Shown: in pieces, positions 24,928 to 36,780 of the stretch
Position numbering within the stretch: the first letter of the stretch is position 1
How the letters are laid out: each line of letters starts with the position of its first letter
NCBI GenBank assembly: GCA_963930655.1
Contig: OZ005601.1
Location: 8,924,001-8,988,000 of the forward strand
Length of the DNA: 64,000 nt
Origin: Myrica gale
Lineage: Eukaryota > Streptophyta > Magnoliopsida > Fagales > Myricaceae
Reading direction: 5' to 3'
Notes under the pieces: generated by a model
Seen by the model: only the letters and a program-made list of their open reading frames with translations
Databases searched by the model: none
What the model was told of the DNA's origin: nothing
Made by a program: the position numbers and the translations under genes

Positions 24928-25377
24928 TGAAGGTGGCTTTTTCGAGAATTCTCACAGATGACATCAACTGATGATGTCAAGAATCACCACAATGCTCGAA
25001 AGCTAAATAATCTTACAAGAATCACCGAGGGGGTGGCCTCGGGTCCGGAGACTCCGACGGTCAAGTCAATGTTTAAAAGAGAAGATGAGTATTATGAGAA
25101 TAGAATTGAGTGTGTCTAATGAGGAGAATACATGTGTTTTATACATATACCGTCATCGTAGTCTTATTAGGAGACTATCTAGGTAGTAGAGTTGTATTAG
25201 GAGAGTGTCTCTGACCATTCGAATTGTCATGAGGAGTCCTCGGGTGGCTAGACTTCTATGTGAGATCGGATGTCAGACTCTTATGCAAGATCGGATAGAC
25301 GAAACTGGTCAACTGATTAATGAGCCTGAGCCCAAATAGTTTAATCTGAAGAGGACGAAATACTTCATAACCCATCA
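24928..25377 (-). mobile_element. Ty3/gypsy-type LTR, copy D (about 450 bp, solo)
   Basis: The best preserved LTR copy. On the minus strand it runs from TGATGGGTTATGAAGTATTT at 25377 to a TTCA end at 24928. There is no primer-binding site at its 3' end and no polypurine tract at its 5' end, so it looks solo. The flanking 5-mers (gtgtt and ataaa) do not match, which suggests recombination between different insertions. Confidence 0.7.
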
Positions 25378-27693
25378 ATAAACACATACGTCCAGTAGCT
25401 GAAGGCCATTTAAAGTCCATCGTATGTGCTCACTATCTCTCGACGAAGTCCAAGGGACACGACCAGGACAGTCTTGGTCCACTAGGTGCAGCCCAAACAT
25501 AACACGTGGAATTTTCCCCTGCCATGTTGTGACATTCTTGACAAATAAATTATTAAAATATTATTGAGCCCAGTCTGTGGTTTTTCCACCCAATGCATCT
25601 CGGACGTTGTTCAAAACTTTGAAGAAACAGTGAAACAGGCTTTGTTTCCCGTGATCAACCTTCGGCCCATCAAACAGATAACTGGGCCTATAAGAACATG
25701 TAAAACAAGAATACCTTATGGGAATAACAAAAAGATGGCTTGCCTTCACAACTAAAGGCCCAAATCAAAAGCCCAGAAAACGGCTTAGTCCACTGACAAT
25801 AAATTGCCGAGCGTTAAAGCGATACCCAATTTGATTGTAACTCTAGGCAGGACGAGCATCATTATTATTCTCCGCGAAACAATCATGCATCATTCTCATG
25901 AAGTCAGTACACTAATTAAGGAGGAAAAGAGATTATATACTCTGCAATTTGTTGTCTAAATTACACAATGGGAGAGACGTATACAATAGATAGATCCTAT
26001 ACTATTTAATATTGTCTGTATAAATTTTCGAACAACATAGATTCTACTATAAGATCTACTTACCGAATTGCACAATACAATTTAGATAGACAAAAAAATC
26101 TTCATCCGAAGAAAAGGATGAAAGAAAGAGAGGTCACTTCATCACCGACTTCAGTTATAATATGACAGGATTTGATGCTCTTTCATTAATGAGGAAATCG
26201 CATTATTATACTATATATATATAGTTTTTTTTGGTTACTTAAAAAAATTCAGATATCTTATCCAACGCTATATATACAGAAGCACGACCACATCACACGT
26301 GGGTTAGTGAGCTTAAGTTTTTATTTCAAGAAACAATCGCTACCAACTAAAATTAAGTATTTTATATGAAACGGATAAGTATAAGTATTTATTTGATTAC
26401 GTATACAAGTTTGTTAGTTTCTAGCTAGCTGATGGGAGATCATACCTTGAACTTGTATTTCATTGACTTAAGTAGCCTATTGGAAATGTTTGTCGACGCA
26501 TATTGCTTTAATGTTCAACGGGATCGAATCTAGAAAATTTTGTGTGGGTACGTGTAAGAGAAATTAGAGAAAGATCTAGCGTTTTGACTTTGGAGTGTAT
26601 TTATTATATTATATTATATATATAGATATTCTATCAAGACTTCTGCCTGTAAATCAAAGCCTATATACCTACGGTGTCTAGTATTTAATTTATAGTAATT
26701 ATCAAAGAGTTGACTACTAAAATGTGAAAAGAACAAAGTCACAAACCATACCCCGGCAATAGTACAACATGGATCCAGATCCGGATCCAAGGAATTGAAT
26801 ATATAGCCAAGAAAAGGACAAATGCGACTATGCAAGGACAAACAGTACTCTGTCGATATTTTCCATATTTCCCACGGCAAGTTCCTATTCCTTAAACAAC
26901 GCCAGAGGGGCGAAGCAATTCTTTTTCCTATGTACACTCACAGCTCAGTGATCATGAAGGTGGCCGGCCCTTAACCTAGTCTCTCTCATATCAGAGATAC
27001 ATATTACTTGATCTTAATTTGTTGGAATTAATTAAAGTCTTAGAATGGGACGAAGACTTGTTTATTTTCTATTGAAATTTGGCTGCATGCAGTCTCTTCC
27101 TTTTGATTAGAAGACCGATTATTCCTTGGTTTCTAATCCGAGTACTAAATTCTAATCGTCCTCGTACATCTCTTGGTCTATTCATAATTATCCCCTACTC
27201 ATATGGTATTTTGTAATATTGTATCAAGAAGAAGTAGCCTTAGGCTTGAGAGGCGAGAGATCAGGTCCTAACAAAGTTCCTCGTATTTTTTTCTTTGATA
27301 CTAGTCTAGAAGAAACTGTTCTCACTGCCGGCCGTCAACCTAAGGAATCTTGACAAATCACGTTAATTAATTGTCTTGGTATATTGATTCTTCTTTTCTC
27401 TTGATTTTGTTTCTTATTTGTACTGCGGATTCTGACCATGTTGAAACAAAATCCTAGCCGTAGTTTTCTGAGTTCCGGAATAGATGGAGAGAATTGTATA
27501 TTCCATTTATAATCGGAAAAAATATTCAATTTTAAGAGGAATTATTTTAAGTTGTTATAAGCATCGTCTTCCTCGATCGACACCATCTTACGTTTTGACT
27601 ATTCTTGGTCAACTACAGAAATTCCACTCAATGGACCAAGTCCATCACCTCCACCAGATCTCACCACTGCTGGTCGACCTTGGGCTTCTCTCC
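25378..27693. other. Intergenic and upstream region of the dioxygenase gene, no gene seen
   Basis: AT-rich DNA with AT microsatellites (about 26215-26222 and 26600-26625). Short open frames show no recognisable product. The last few hundred bases should contain the dioxygenase promoter. Confidence 0.45.
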
Positions 27694-27700
27694 TATATAA
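27694..27700 (+). promoter_or_regulatory. TATA box of the dioxygenase gene
   Basis: TATATAA in a CT-rich context, 254 bp before the dioxygenase ATG. It predicts a leader of about 220 nt, which includes a ten-codon upstream reading frame (27751-27783). Confidence 0.6.
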
Positions 27701-27954
27701 GTACACCTCTCAAATTCGTCTTGACCCACTCCTCTCTCCTCATCTTTCTCATGGTAGCTAGTCTGTTTTGTGATCCTGATTAGCTTTGCTTATTTTTTCG
27801 TAAGTTAGTTGTTCTAGACATCTGTTCCGTGCCATTATATATTAACCTCTCTCTCCCTAGCTCCGATCTTTCTCTCTCACACACATTTAATTAGTATACT
27901 TCTGATCACAGCAAATTTCTCTCTAAAGGTAGTGCTTTAATCATATCGCCTGCA

Positions 27955-30166
27955 ATGAGTTTGGTAGTGGAATCCGAAAGGGGAAACGATTCAACAGAAA
28001 GCGAATTATTTCAAAAAGGAGTGAAACATTTATGTGAGAAAGGAATAAAAGGAGTTCCCAGGAAGTACATATTGGCGGTCCCTGACCAACCCAATTCAGG
28101 GAAAGGAAATTGCAGTGCTCGCAACCTGAGGTTAAACTTACCCGTTATTGATTTTCAGGAATTGCATGGCCCCAATAGATCCCTTGCTGTCAACTCCCTC
28201 AGAAAAGCCTGCGAAGAATTCGGGTTTTTTCATGTAGGTTTTCATCAGCTAGCTTTATTCTTCTCCAGGGCCTTTGAGACATGCAAAAATCAACCTTTTT
28301 CGCTGTTGCATGTGTTGAAAATTTGAAATGAGCGAATTAATAAATTGGTTTTTCTGAGTTGACTTCTTATTTGATGCAGTTGGTAAACCATGACATTCCA
28401 CGCGATATAGTTCACAACATGATGGATGTAAGTAAAAGATTCTTCGAGCTCCCATTCGAGGAGAGATCAAAGTATATGTCGACGGATTTTCGTTCACCGG
28501 TCAGGTATGGGACAAGCTTTAACCAGAACAGTGATGAAGTCTTTTGCTGGAGGGACTTCTTAAAACTCAGTTGCCATCCCTTGTCCGAGGTTCTTCCTTT
28601 CTGGCCTTCATCTCCCATGGACCTAAGGTGATAATTGTAGTGCTGATCCCTCTCGCTCTTTGCACCCGTACATGCCACAGTTGTTTACTTAAAATTATGG
28701 TTGCTGATGCTACTAAGTTCTGGACTTCATCTTAGCTGCGTAATTCATATTAATCTATATTAACTGTATTTGTAAGAGTCCATTGTGTTGATCATATATA
28801 TTAATAGCTTTTAAATATTTGAACAGGCAAGCGGTGGTTAACTACTCAACGAATACTAAATCCCAGTACATGATGCTTACGGAGGCCATCCTAGAGAGCC
28901 TAGGATTGGTGGGTACTACGACAAACGAGAACGAAAAGGCCGAGGACTTGAGGGAATTCGAAGATGGGAGCCAACTCATTGTGGTCAATTGCTACCCAGC
29001 ATGCCCTGAACCTGATTTGACATTGGGCATCCCTCCCCATTCGGACTATGGCTTTCTTACACTTCTTCTCCAAGATGAAGTTGAGGGTCTCCAGATACAG
29101 CATGAAGGAAGATGGGTGACAGTCGAGCCACTTCCTAATTCATTGGTTGTCAATGTTGGAGACCATCTTGAGGTCAGTAATAAAAATAGTCTAGTCCGAC
29201 TATCCAAGCTGGGATATACATATTTCATTTAGATATACTCATTACGCTTGTTGAAATCCATGGCTATACGGCCTCTCTCTTGGGAACTCCAAAATAACAG
29301 AGTTCATTGATTACCTAACTAGAAGGATTCAATCGAGACGGATGATTAAGATTAAATCTCAGCACATCCAATGACACACAAACATGCTATCTCAATTAAT
29401 GAAGCATGTTGAATCTAGGGTCGGTTTGGGTCGGATTCTTCTCATTAATTGATCAGGTGGCATGCTCATGTAATATTAGATGTGTTGTGATTTAATCTTA
29501 ACCATCTGTATGAACTTGTATGGATTTAACTAGTCCGAATATATTCTTTCCCAACATACTGTAAACACACTTAGTTCGAGAGTAGCTAAATCAAATCAAT
29601 CAAACTTTTAATACTTATATACATTAACCAGTTATCCGCCGCATTTGCTATATATGTACTTTAAGGCATATCTTGGTTAGTAGATGTTAACATTAGAACA
29701 TGGTGATCCAGAGTTAATTAACTCGTGCAGAATCTCCATAATAACATTTATTTCCTTTTGTATTCAGAAACTTAGATCATCGGTAGACGTTCAAGATAAT
29801 GGTAATTAGTCATTCTCACCAAAGTGAGAAAACAAGATATATAGTAAGCCATGTATGCATGTAACATGTGCATGATAGCTAATCATTTCTTTTCTACATT
29901 GAATTTGCGTCTGGTTGCAGATATTTAGCAATGGTACATACAAGAGTGTGCTGCATCGGGTCGTGGTCAATCCTACCAAGACTCGAATTTCCGTTGCCTC
30001 ATTGCATAGCCTGTCATTCAATCGTGTAGTCCGGCCATCACCAAAACTCATCGACAAAGCCAATCCGAGTTGTTACAAGGATACAGACTTTGCCGCTTTT
30101 CTTGACTACCTGTCTTCCTGTGACCCCAATAAAAAGAGCTTCCTGGAGTCCAGGAAATTGACTTGA
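27955..30166 (+). CDS. 2-oxoglutarate/Fe(II)-dependent dioxygenase (DOXC class)
   Basis: Four exons join in frame, 27955-28233, 28380-28627, 28827-29172 and 29921-30166, giving 372 residues. The N-terminal DIOX_N region contains [11 protein letters not shown] and [13 protein letters not shown]. The jelly-roll core keeps the iron triad H247-x-D249 (PPHSDYG) and H303 (SVLHRVVVN), with R313-x-S315 for 2-oxoglutarate. The enzyme should therefore be active: a soluble oxygenase acting on a small molecule with 2-oxoglutarate and oxygen. Closest remembered relatives are Arabidopsis At2g44800/At3g60290, with DMR6-like oxygenases and flavanone 3-hydroxylase further away. The substrate cannot be told. 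Length is normal and no lesion is visible. Intron 3 (29173-29920) contains an inverted-repeat element. The start is the first ATG of the open frame and has a family-like N-terminus. Confidence 0.93.
29317..29534. mobile_element. MITE-like inverted-repeat element in intron 3 of the dioxygenase gene
   Basis: The left arm (from aactagaaggattcaatc through gatgattaagattaaatctc) pairs with a right arm that reads, on the other strand, actagttaaatccatacaag then gatggttaagattaaatcac. Arms are roughly 50 bp and the whole is about 218 bp. Superfamily not assigned. It lies well away from the splice sites. Confidence 0.65.
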
Positions 30167-31587
30167 TCAGGGAGAAAGCAAAGAAGCTCGTATTTCAGAA
30201 AAAAAAAGCCTAAGCACTTCAGTTTTACTTTTGAAACGTACGTAGGCCGGTAGGCGTGTAGTAGGAGTTATAATTGGTATGTGAGGAAATCGTAGATAAT
30301 TGAATTTTGGAATAATATATGGGGTAATAAAAGCACATATAACTTAATTAATGCTCATCATGAGTCACGAATATTGAATCTACTATATATATATATATAT
30401 ATGGTGACTTTGTTTTCTTTCCCGGGATATATATATATATATAGATTTCATATGTATGTTCATACACCATGGTATGTAAAGGACTATGAACATATCGAGT
30501 CATATGCTTCTACGCTGCAATATTATCTCTGGCCTACTTGCAAAAGATCAGTAATCCTATATACAAGTATCTGAAAAGCACCTGATGATGTAGCTTCAGG
30601 ATCTTCTCAGCAACATTAATATATTGATTAACTGAAGTTTAAATTTGCAATGGATATTATAACTTTAATTCAGGGCCGTATGTGGTAGGTCAGTTAAGCT
30701 AAAATAAACTAGCTAGAGCGATCGAAGAAATACGACAGCAATTTTCCATCAATATATATATATATATAGGGACTACATCTTATTTAGACTGATTCGTATG
30801 TATAATTAATGATGAACAATTGTTAACGTTCGGAAAGATAAGGTATAGCTAGGGTCGGTCTACCTAGCTAGACTATATTATATTATATATATATCACAAC
30901 TACTACTGCATGTTCATCATGATCATGACGTCCGTACGTAATTTGTAAGATAAACTTAATTGTATAACTTTTTCACTAATTGTCAACCCTTTTATGATTA
31001 TGTACGACTGATTAATTATACCTAAAATTAATTAACTGCTCATCAGATGAAAAAACTAAGAAAAACCAGAATTGATTAAGTCAAATACCGCAATTAAAAA
31101 CCCTATATATATATATATAAGATCGTCATTCTAGTACTACTGTTGGCTGCTATATGCTAAAGCAATGCTAGCTTTAATTTGCACGTATTTCTAAATCAGG
31201 TGAACAAGTAAACGACGTACAAATTAATAATTATAATTTATATATAACGTGGTTAATGCTGACCTTTTCACCATTAAAATTTAATGTAAATTACTATAAG
31301 CTTCGGCCATCATCACTAGGAAAAACCAAACCATTGCTAAGAATATTTCCATATCCAAGTTTATTGTCTGAGTGCGTATACAATTTAATTTCACGTAGGA
31401 CCCGGTTAATTAATTTCAGGCTATACGTTAACTTCATCATCATGACTATTATGTTTTTGGGGTGCAAATTCCTCAAATTAAGGCGCCGGCCCTGGAAGGA
31501 AAACAGCTAAATTTTCAAACTTGTGTGATGAATATTATTGGTCTCTTTTTTTGTATGAGCAAATGTAATGTAACTCGGAACTGGAAA

Positions 31588-31641
<54 letters not shown>

Positions 31642-31790
31642 AACTACCAGAGCTCGTTTCTTAATAATTTTGAAATTCACTCGATTGCAATTGTACGTAC
31701 GTACTCATGTGGTAAAAGAATCTCCTTCTATTATATATTTAGATCAATAATAAAATTAATATTGCGGTCTATTATATATATAAAGAAAAG
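30167..31790. other. AT-rich intergenic DNA with several TA microsatellites
   Basis: Downstream of the dioxygenase stop. A possible polyadenylation signal (aataaaa) lies near 30326. TA runs occur near 30382-30402, 30428-30442, 30751-30768 and 31106-31120, with a 49-bp (TA)n at 31591-31639. No gene seen. Confidence 0.6.
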
Positions 31791-32332
31791 GCTTAATTGC
31801 ATCCAGGGTCTCTGAGGTATACGAAGGTTGCAAATGAGCCCCTGAGGTAACGTTTTCAACAAATAGACTCATGAAATAGAGTTTAAATCAAATCGAGGTC
31901 CTTCCGTCCATTTTCTGTCAATCCATTAACGATCATTACTGACATAGTTTTAATATCCACGTCATAATGAATTAGAAAGCGTCACATGTCCAATTAAAAT
32001 GTTCATGCCGCATTTGCGCAAGGTGTCTGCAATGCGGAGATCGACGTCGTCTCATTAAGTTGTTTTTCTTTTTTTAACCGCGCAGTGAGCTGGCAGATAC
32101 CTGGAGTAGATATTACATGAATGTTTTAATTTGATAGGTGTCGCTTTCTAATTCGTTATAATGTGGATTTTAAAGTCCTGTCAGCAATATCGTTAAGGAG
32201 GTTGATAGAAAATAGAAGGAAGGACCTCAATTTGATTTAAACTCTACCTCAAGAATCTATTTGTTGAAAACGTTACCTCATAAGTTCATTTGCAACTTTT
32301 GTCTACGTGAAGGGACCTGGTTGCAATTAAGC
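31791..32332. mobile_element. Long terminal-inverted-repeat element, 542 bp (Mutator-like MITE candidate)
   Basis: The left end, gcttaattgcatccaggg, is matched on the other strand by the right end, gcttaattgcaaccaggtcc. Similarity continues for about 140 bp through gttgcaaatgag, aacgttttcaacaaatag, agtttaaatcaaat and gaggtccttcc. There is no coding capacity. The long inverted repeats suggest a Mutator-like non-autonomous element, but a clear 9-bp target duplication was not found, so the superfamily is an inference. Confidence 0.8.
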
Positions 32333-32884
32333 GAAGTAGCATGTTAAAAGAAGTACTTAGTCAACAAAATGGTGCCAGCTTGAATGATAAAGCTTACAAA
32401 AGTATAGGACCGGCGCCATTAAATGAACAGACTGGTCATGGCCCTAAATTAGTGCTCTTGGTGAATGGACGACTCTATATATTCATAGGTATAATAGTAT
32501 ATAATAGTTATAGCCTGCGGTTGTTTTGTCATGATCTGTATGGTAACTAGACAGTATGGATCTGGAATTTTCGTATGGTGAATGGTTGCAGTCATTGAAG
32601 GGTATTACCAACAACTTCACGAAAGATTATATTGACATCATCAAAGTTTTTTTTTCTTTGATCAGTACTTGTCACACAATTCGCCACGTACTGTCTCTTG
32701 ACAATCGAAGCAAACCAAACACACACACCACCCAGGTATCTGGATGCATGCATTCTGCAGGTTTTTTAAGACGACTTTGAATGGGTAACATAGCTAGCTA
32801 TAGCTAGCTCATTCACAAGCTCGTGTAATTAAGTCCTTATAATTTGATGGTTTAAATGTATTTCATGTCTATGTGGTATGCACG

Positions 32885-34165
32885 AATTACAGATATGCTC
32901 ATGTAGTAAACAAGGTCATTCCTATACTCCTAAGGTAAAACTCTAGTCCAGTTTATGTCTCTCTGTCCATTTGCCGTTTGAATATCTAACGGTAAATGTT
33001 GACATGACAAAAATAAACACGACATCACTCATCAGATGATGCCACGTGTCCTCCGAGCCACAAATGCCACATCACATGCTCAATCATATGCCACGTAATT
33101 GTCTTTTAGACATGTCATCAATTTAAAAAAAAAAACAGAAACGTGTCGTTCAGCTTAGCCCCAACTCCCTTCTGGCCCAACCCCTCCCAACCACGATTCT
33201 TCTCCCCCATTTCTATCTTCCCCTGCCTGTACACCTCTCTGCTAGCTCCCGGCCACAACGCAACTTGTTGAAGGGAGAACAATTCACGCGGTGAGTTTTG
33301 GGAGGGGCGGGGGAGAAATGTGCCTTCTATTTTTTTTCTCACAATCGTATTGTTCACAATTATGATCCTGTCGCTTTAAATACTCTTGTGCAATTTATCC
33401 AGCTAAATTCCTCACATACTCATGGCCCCATGAACCTGTGTCACCTTCTGAACCCAACAATCTGTACTTTATAAGGCTCTCCCGTTCACCCTCCGCAGAC
33501 ATGGTGAGTGCCAAAACCGATAGGATGTCTGCTAACTATTTCTTCAAATCTAAACCCTTCATTATCTCCTAACGTGCCTTCTATATAAGAAGGAAAAAAT
33601 CGAGGTTTTGGGATCCATACTTCTGTACGGCCCCAAGTACTTACGGGGTCTTATGGACTAACCAGTGCTTAGCCTAACGGGAACAGAGAAAAAGCCACAA
33701 AAGCTCCTTTATTATGTTTGTTTGAATGCTGCTTGCTTGTCCCTTTTATGGTGCTTCATGTTTGATTTCTGTAATTGGGTATATTGCATTGTGCGAGCTT
33801 GGACAAAGAGGTGTACAGGAAGGGGGATAGAATTGGGGGAGAAGAATCGTGGTGGGGAGTGGGAGTGGGAGTGGGAGTGGGAAGGGGAAAGGGAAAGGGA
33901 GTTGGGGCTAAGCTGAACCGCGAATTGATTTTTTTTTAAATGATGACGTGGCATATAATTAGACAAGTGACGTGGCATAATTTGTGGGTTAAAGGACGTG
34001 TGACATCAATTGATTGGTGCTGACATATTTTTTTTGTCACGTCAGCACTTACTGTTAGGTCTTCAAATAATAAATGGGCAAAGGGGCATATATTGGATTA
34101 GAATTTTATCTCAGAGATATAAAAAGTATTTTGTTTACCACACGGACATATCTATCATTCTCACA
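32885..34165. mobile_element. Foldback-type element with inverted-repeat arms of about 370 bp
   Basis: The left arm (about 32885-33250) and right arm (about 33793-34165) are diverged reverse complements. Matching blocks, outside inward, include agatatgctcatgtagtaaa, gacatgacaaaaa, gtcatcaatttaaaa, cagcttagccccaactccc, ccacgattcttctccccc and gtacacctct. The middle (33251-33792) has no recognised gene. The right arm contains an extra (GGGAGT)n run at about 33856-33880. Target duplications were not identified. Confidence 0.75.
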
Positions 34166-34599
34166 ACTAATTTGTTGTATATATCAATTTCTTGAACCAC
34201 AAAGGAAAATCGGATTAGAATCTCTCTATTTTCACAACTTTTTATTCCAAAATTTCTCTAACTGGCCTGGGATTTGAATTTCTATATATAAATATGGAAG
34301 ACTGAAAAAGATAGCAGTAGAGCGCAGCAATGCAAAGGTGAGAGAGTAAATATGGAATTGGACCATTTTTGTTTGGAAAAGGGAGGGGAACAACAGAAAG
34401 AGAAAGAATCTTGAGGAATATATATATTCAGAAAGGTATATACTTAAGGAGTTTGGCATTTCATCCATATGCAGTAAATATTATTTTTCAACATTAATAA
34501 ATACAACTGGAAAACAATAAATTAGAGAAAATCACCCTCAATTTTCTGTTTAAATTATTCTATTTTTTTAATCATAATAGCAGCACTTTTCATTAATAA

Positions 34600-34920
34600 A
34601 ATTAAGGAGTTTGAAAAATCTCAAGAGCACCCTCTAAAGGGCGAACCAGACACTCCGAAGAGTCGGCAGACCAACGAGTAGGGTGACCAAAAGGTCATAC
34701 AAAGACCCAAAAGGGGCAGAAAAACCTTATCAGGCAGCAAACTAATATGATTAGCAGAAAAGGAAAGGCAATGGCGAAATATGGTGACACGAACAGCAGT
34801 TGAAGGCGTTCGCCAGTTGGCCGGTGTAGAAAGCCTCTCCAGTCGATGTAGATGGCATTCCCGCCGGTTGTGATCTTCAAAAACCTCCAGAATATTGTAG
34901 ATCTAGCTACCAAATTCGTC
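34600..34920 (-). mobile_element. Possible 3' end of a LINE, minus strand
   Basis: Read on the minus strand, this stretch resembles the end of a plant L1-type element: a degenerate reverse-transcriptase tail with repeated ccttttggtcaccc and gtctggttcgccctt phrases, then a transition to T/A-rich sequence. No intact reading frame, poly(A) tail or target duplication was found. Low confidence. Confidence 0.3.
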
Positions 34921-35005
34921 GGAAAAAACCCCTAAAAGTAGCCGAAAATGATAATTTATTAAGAGATCCGGGCACATAGGACAATAGTAGAGGAGGAGAG
35001 GAGGA

Positions 35006-35029
35006 CGGGAGGAGCTTCAGCTCCTCCCG
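35006..35029. repeat. Perfect 10-bp hairpin with a tetraloop
   Basis: cgggaggagc, loop ttca, then gctcctcccg: a perfect GC-rich inverted repeat next to a GA-rich run. It may belong to the degenerate retroelement to its left. Confidence 0.6.
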
Positions 35030-35060
35030 CCGCCGAAGAAGGAAGCAAGATAGGAGAGTC

Positions 35061-36780
35061 AGACAGCCACTAATATATTCTTAATTACAACCCATCAATT
35101 AATTAATAGGATTTTTATGAAATATGTCTAGCTAATAGCTGTGATCATCATAACGAAAAGTGAATTATTTAATTAGCATAATGTTGCTTCGTTACATTTT
35201 CCTCCTACGATATTTGTGCTGCCTGTTTTATGTTCTCAAACCACGTCGTTTTCTTATCTGACTTGCGCACGTCGTTCTTTTTTTTTATTGAAGCTGAGGG
35301 GTCCAATGGCATCTTCTTCACATCCTCTTACTAAAGCATATATCCATCAGTCACCAATTAAATTATACACCTTTTCGTAGGAAATACAGCAATGAATTAA
35401 TATCTCTTCAATGGAAAATTAATCGTAGTGATTATAAAAATTAACAACCGAATTAAATTTCTTGATGGCATGTGTTAGTTTAGCAAAAGTACGTACGTAT
35501 AGACATTGAAGTCCATTGCCTGTTTCCTTCTCTCTCTCTCTATTTCCACCTCTCTCCCTCTGATCTCGATCCCCATAGAGCTGAAGATCAACTAGATCAA
35601 TGAAGATTAATGGCAAGGTACGTAAATTTTGCATTTGTTCATCAGTTTCCGGCCATGCAGTTATATTTGTCCTCAAGATTTCATGAATGTTGCTAAGTTT
35701 GGCCTATGATCGATACTACGTTCTTTCTTTTAATTAGCTAGGGGGAAGAAAAAGATTTCTTTATTTTCCCATTTATAAGCTAGTGTGGCACAATTAATGC
35801 TTTCAGACGGAGTCTGATATGCTAGCCGAACATCTTTTAGACTTCCTGTTTATATTACTAAGCGCAGTGATTCTATACTACTAATGCTATATATTTTCTA
35901 CCTTTTGCATTTTAGATACATTTTTTTTTGGTAAAGACATCAATAAATATTATAGGTATATATATATATATGTATATGTTGTGTTAATCTCTTCTAAAAT
36001 TTGATTATATGATATATACAATAAATTAGAGGAGATACCGATATAAGTTTGTATATTTGTTTAACTTCTTCGTGTAAAATTTTAAGTTGGATTTACTTAA
36101 TATATACTTGATGAGAAAATACAAAGAAGTATATAAGTTTGAGTATCCTTGAATGAGAAAAAAGAAAACAAAAATTAAAAATACCCCACCACAACGATCC
36201 TTTAGCGTACTACGGTTGTGTTTGTGTGTTAAAATTTTAGTGTATTGAATTTGACGAAAAATTGAAGAGAAATACTATTTTTAATATTTATTATAGTTAA
36301 AATTAATGATGTCGAAATATATTATATTATAATTTTTTTTATTGGGTTAAATTTTGAAAAACAAAAATAGCCGTACATACTTTCAATACCATCAGAGCCC
36401 AAAAGGCGGCAAGAGTGACTGCTTTAGAAAAAGGTAAATATAAATAAACAGCGGGCTTCGGGTTTAAATTTTAATTTCGACATTTTTATCAATTAATTCT
36501 CCTACATATGAATTAGGCTTCGGAGACAAAACATTTATGTTAGAAATTCTGTTTGGCCCCCCGAATTAGATTTAAATTAAATTGGCCCTCCTAATTCTCA
36601 ATCCTAGCTAGCTTCATACCCGAGTTAGACGGTACCGTTTTTTCTTCAATCTCCTCCTTCCGCGCGCTAGCTTAGTCGCTCTCTGTCCTAAGCATTAGTG
36701 TTTCATTTGTTTGTGTATCATTTGGCAGTGACGATGAAGATTTATACGAAATTTAGGACTCAGGTGGTAGTGAAGGAAAC
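35061..36780. other. AT-rich intergenic DNA before the NT-C2 pseudogene
   Basis: No gene seen. It contains TA microsatellites (about 35960-35972) and a degraded copy of the GGTTGTGTTTG MITE family at about 36205-36365, reported separately. The final 100 bases would be the leader of the pseudogene. Confidence 0.4.
36207..36365 (+). mobile_element. Tourist-like MITE, degraded copy
   Basis: Starts ggttgtgtttgtgtgttaaa and continues with tgaagagaaata and tatattatattataat blocks shared with the copies at 49328-49499 and 50733-50895. The right terminus is eroded. Confidence 0.5.
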
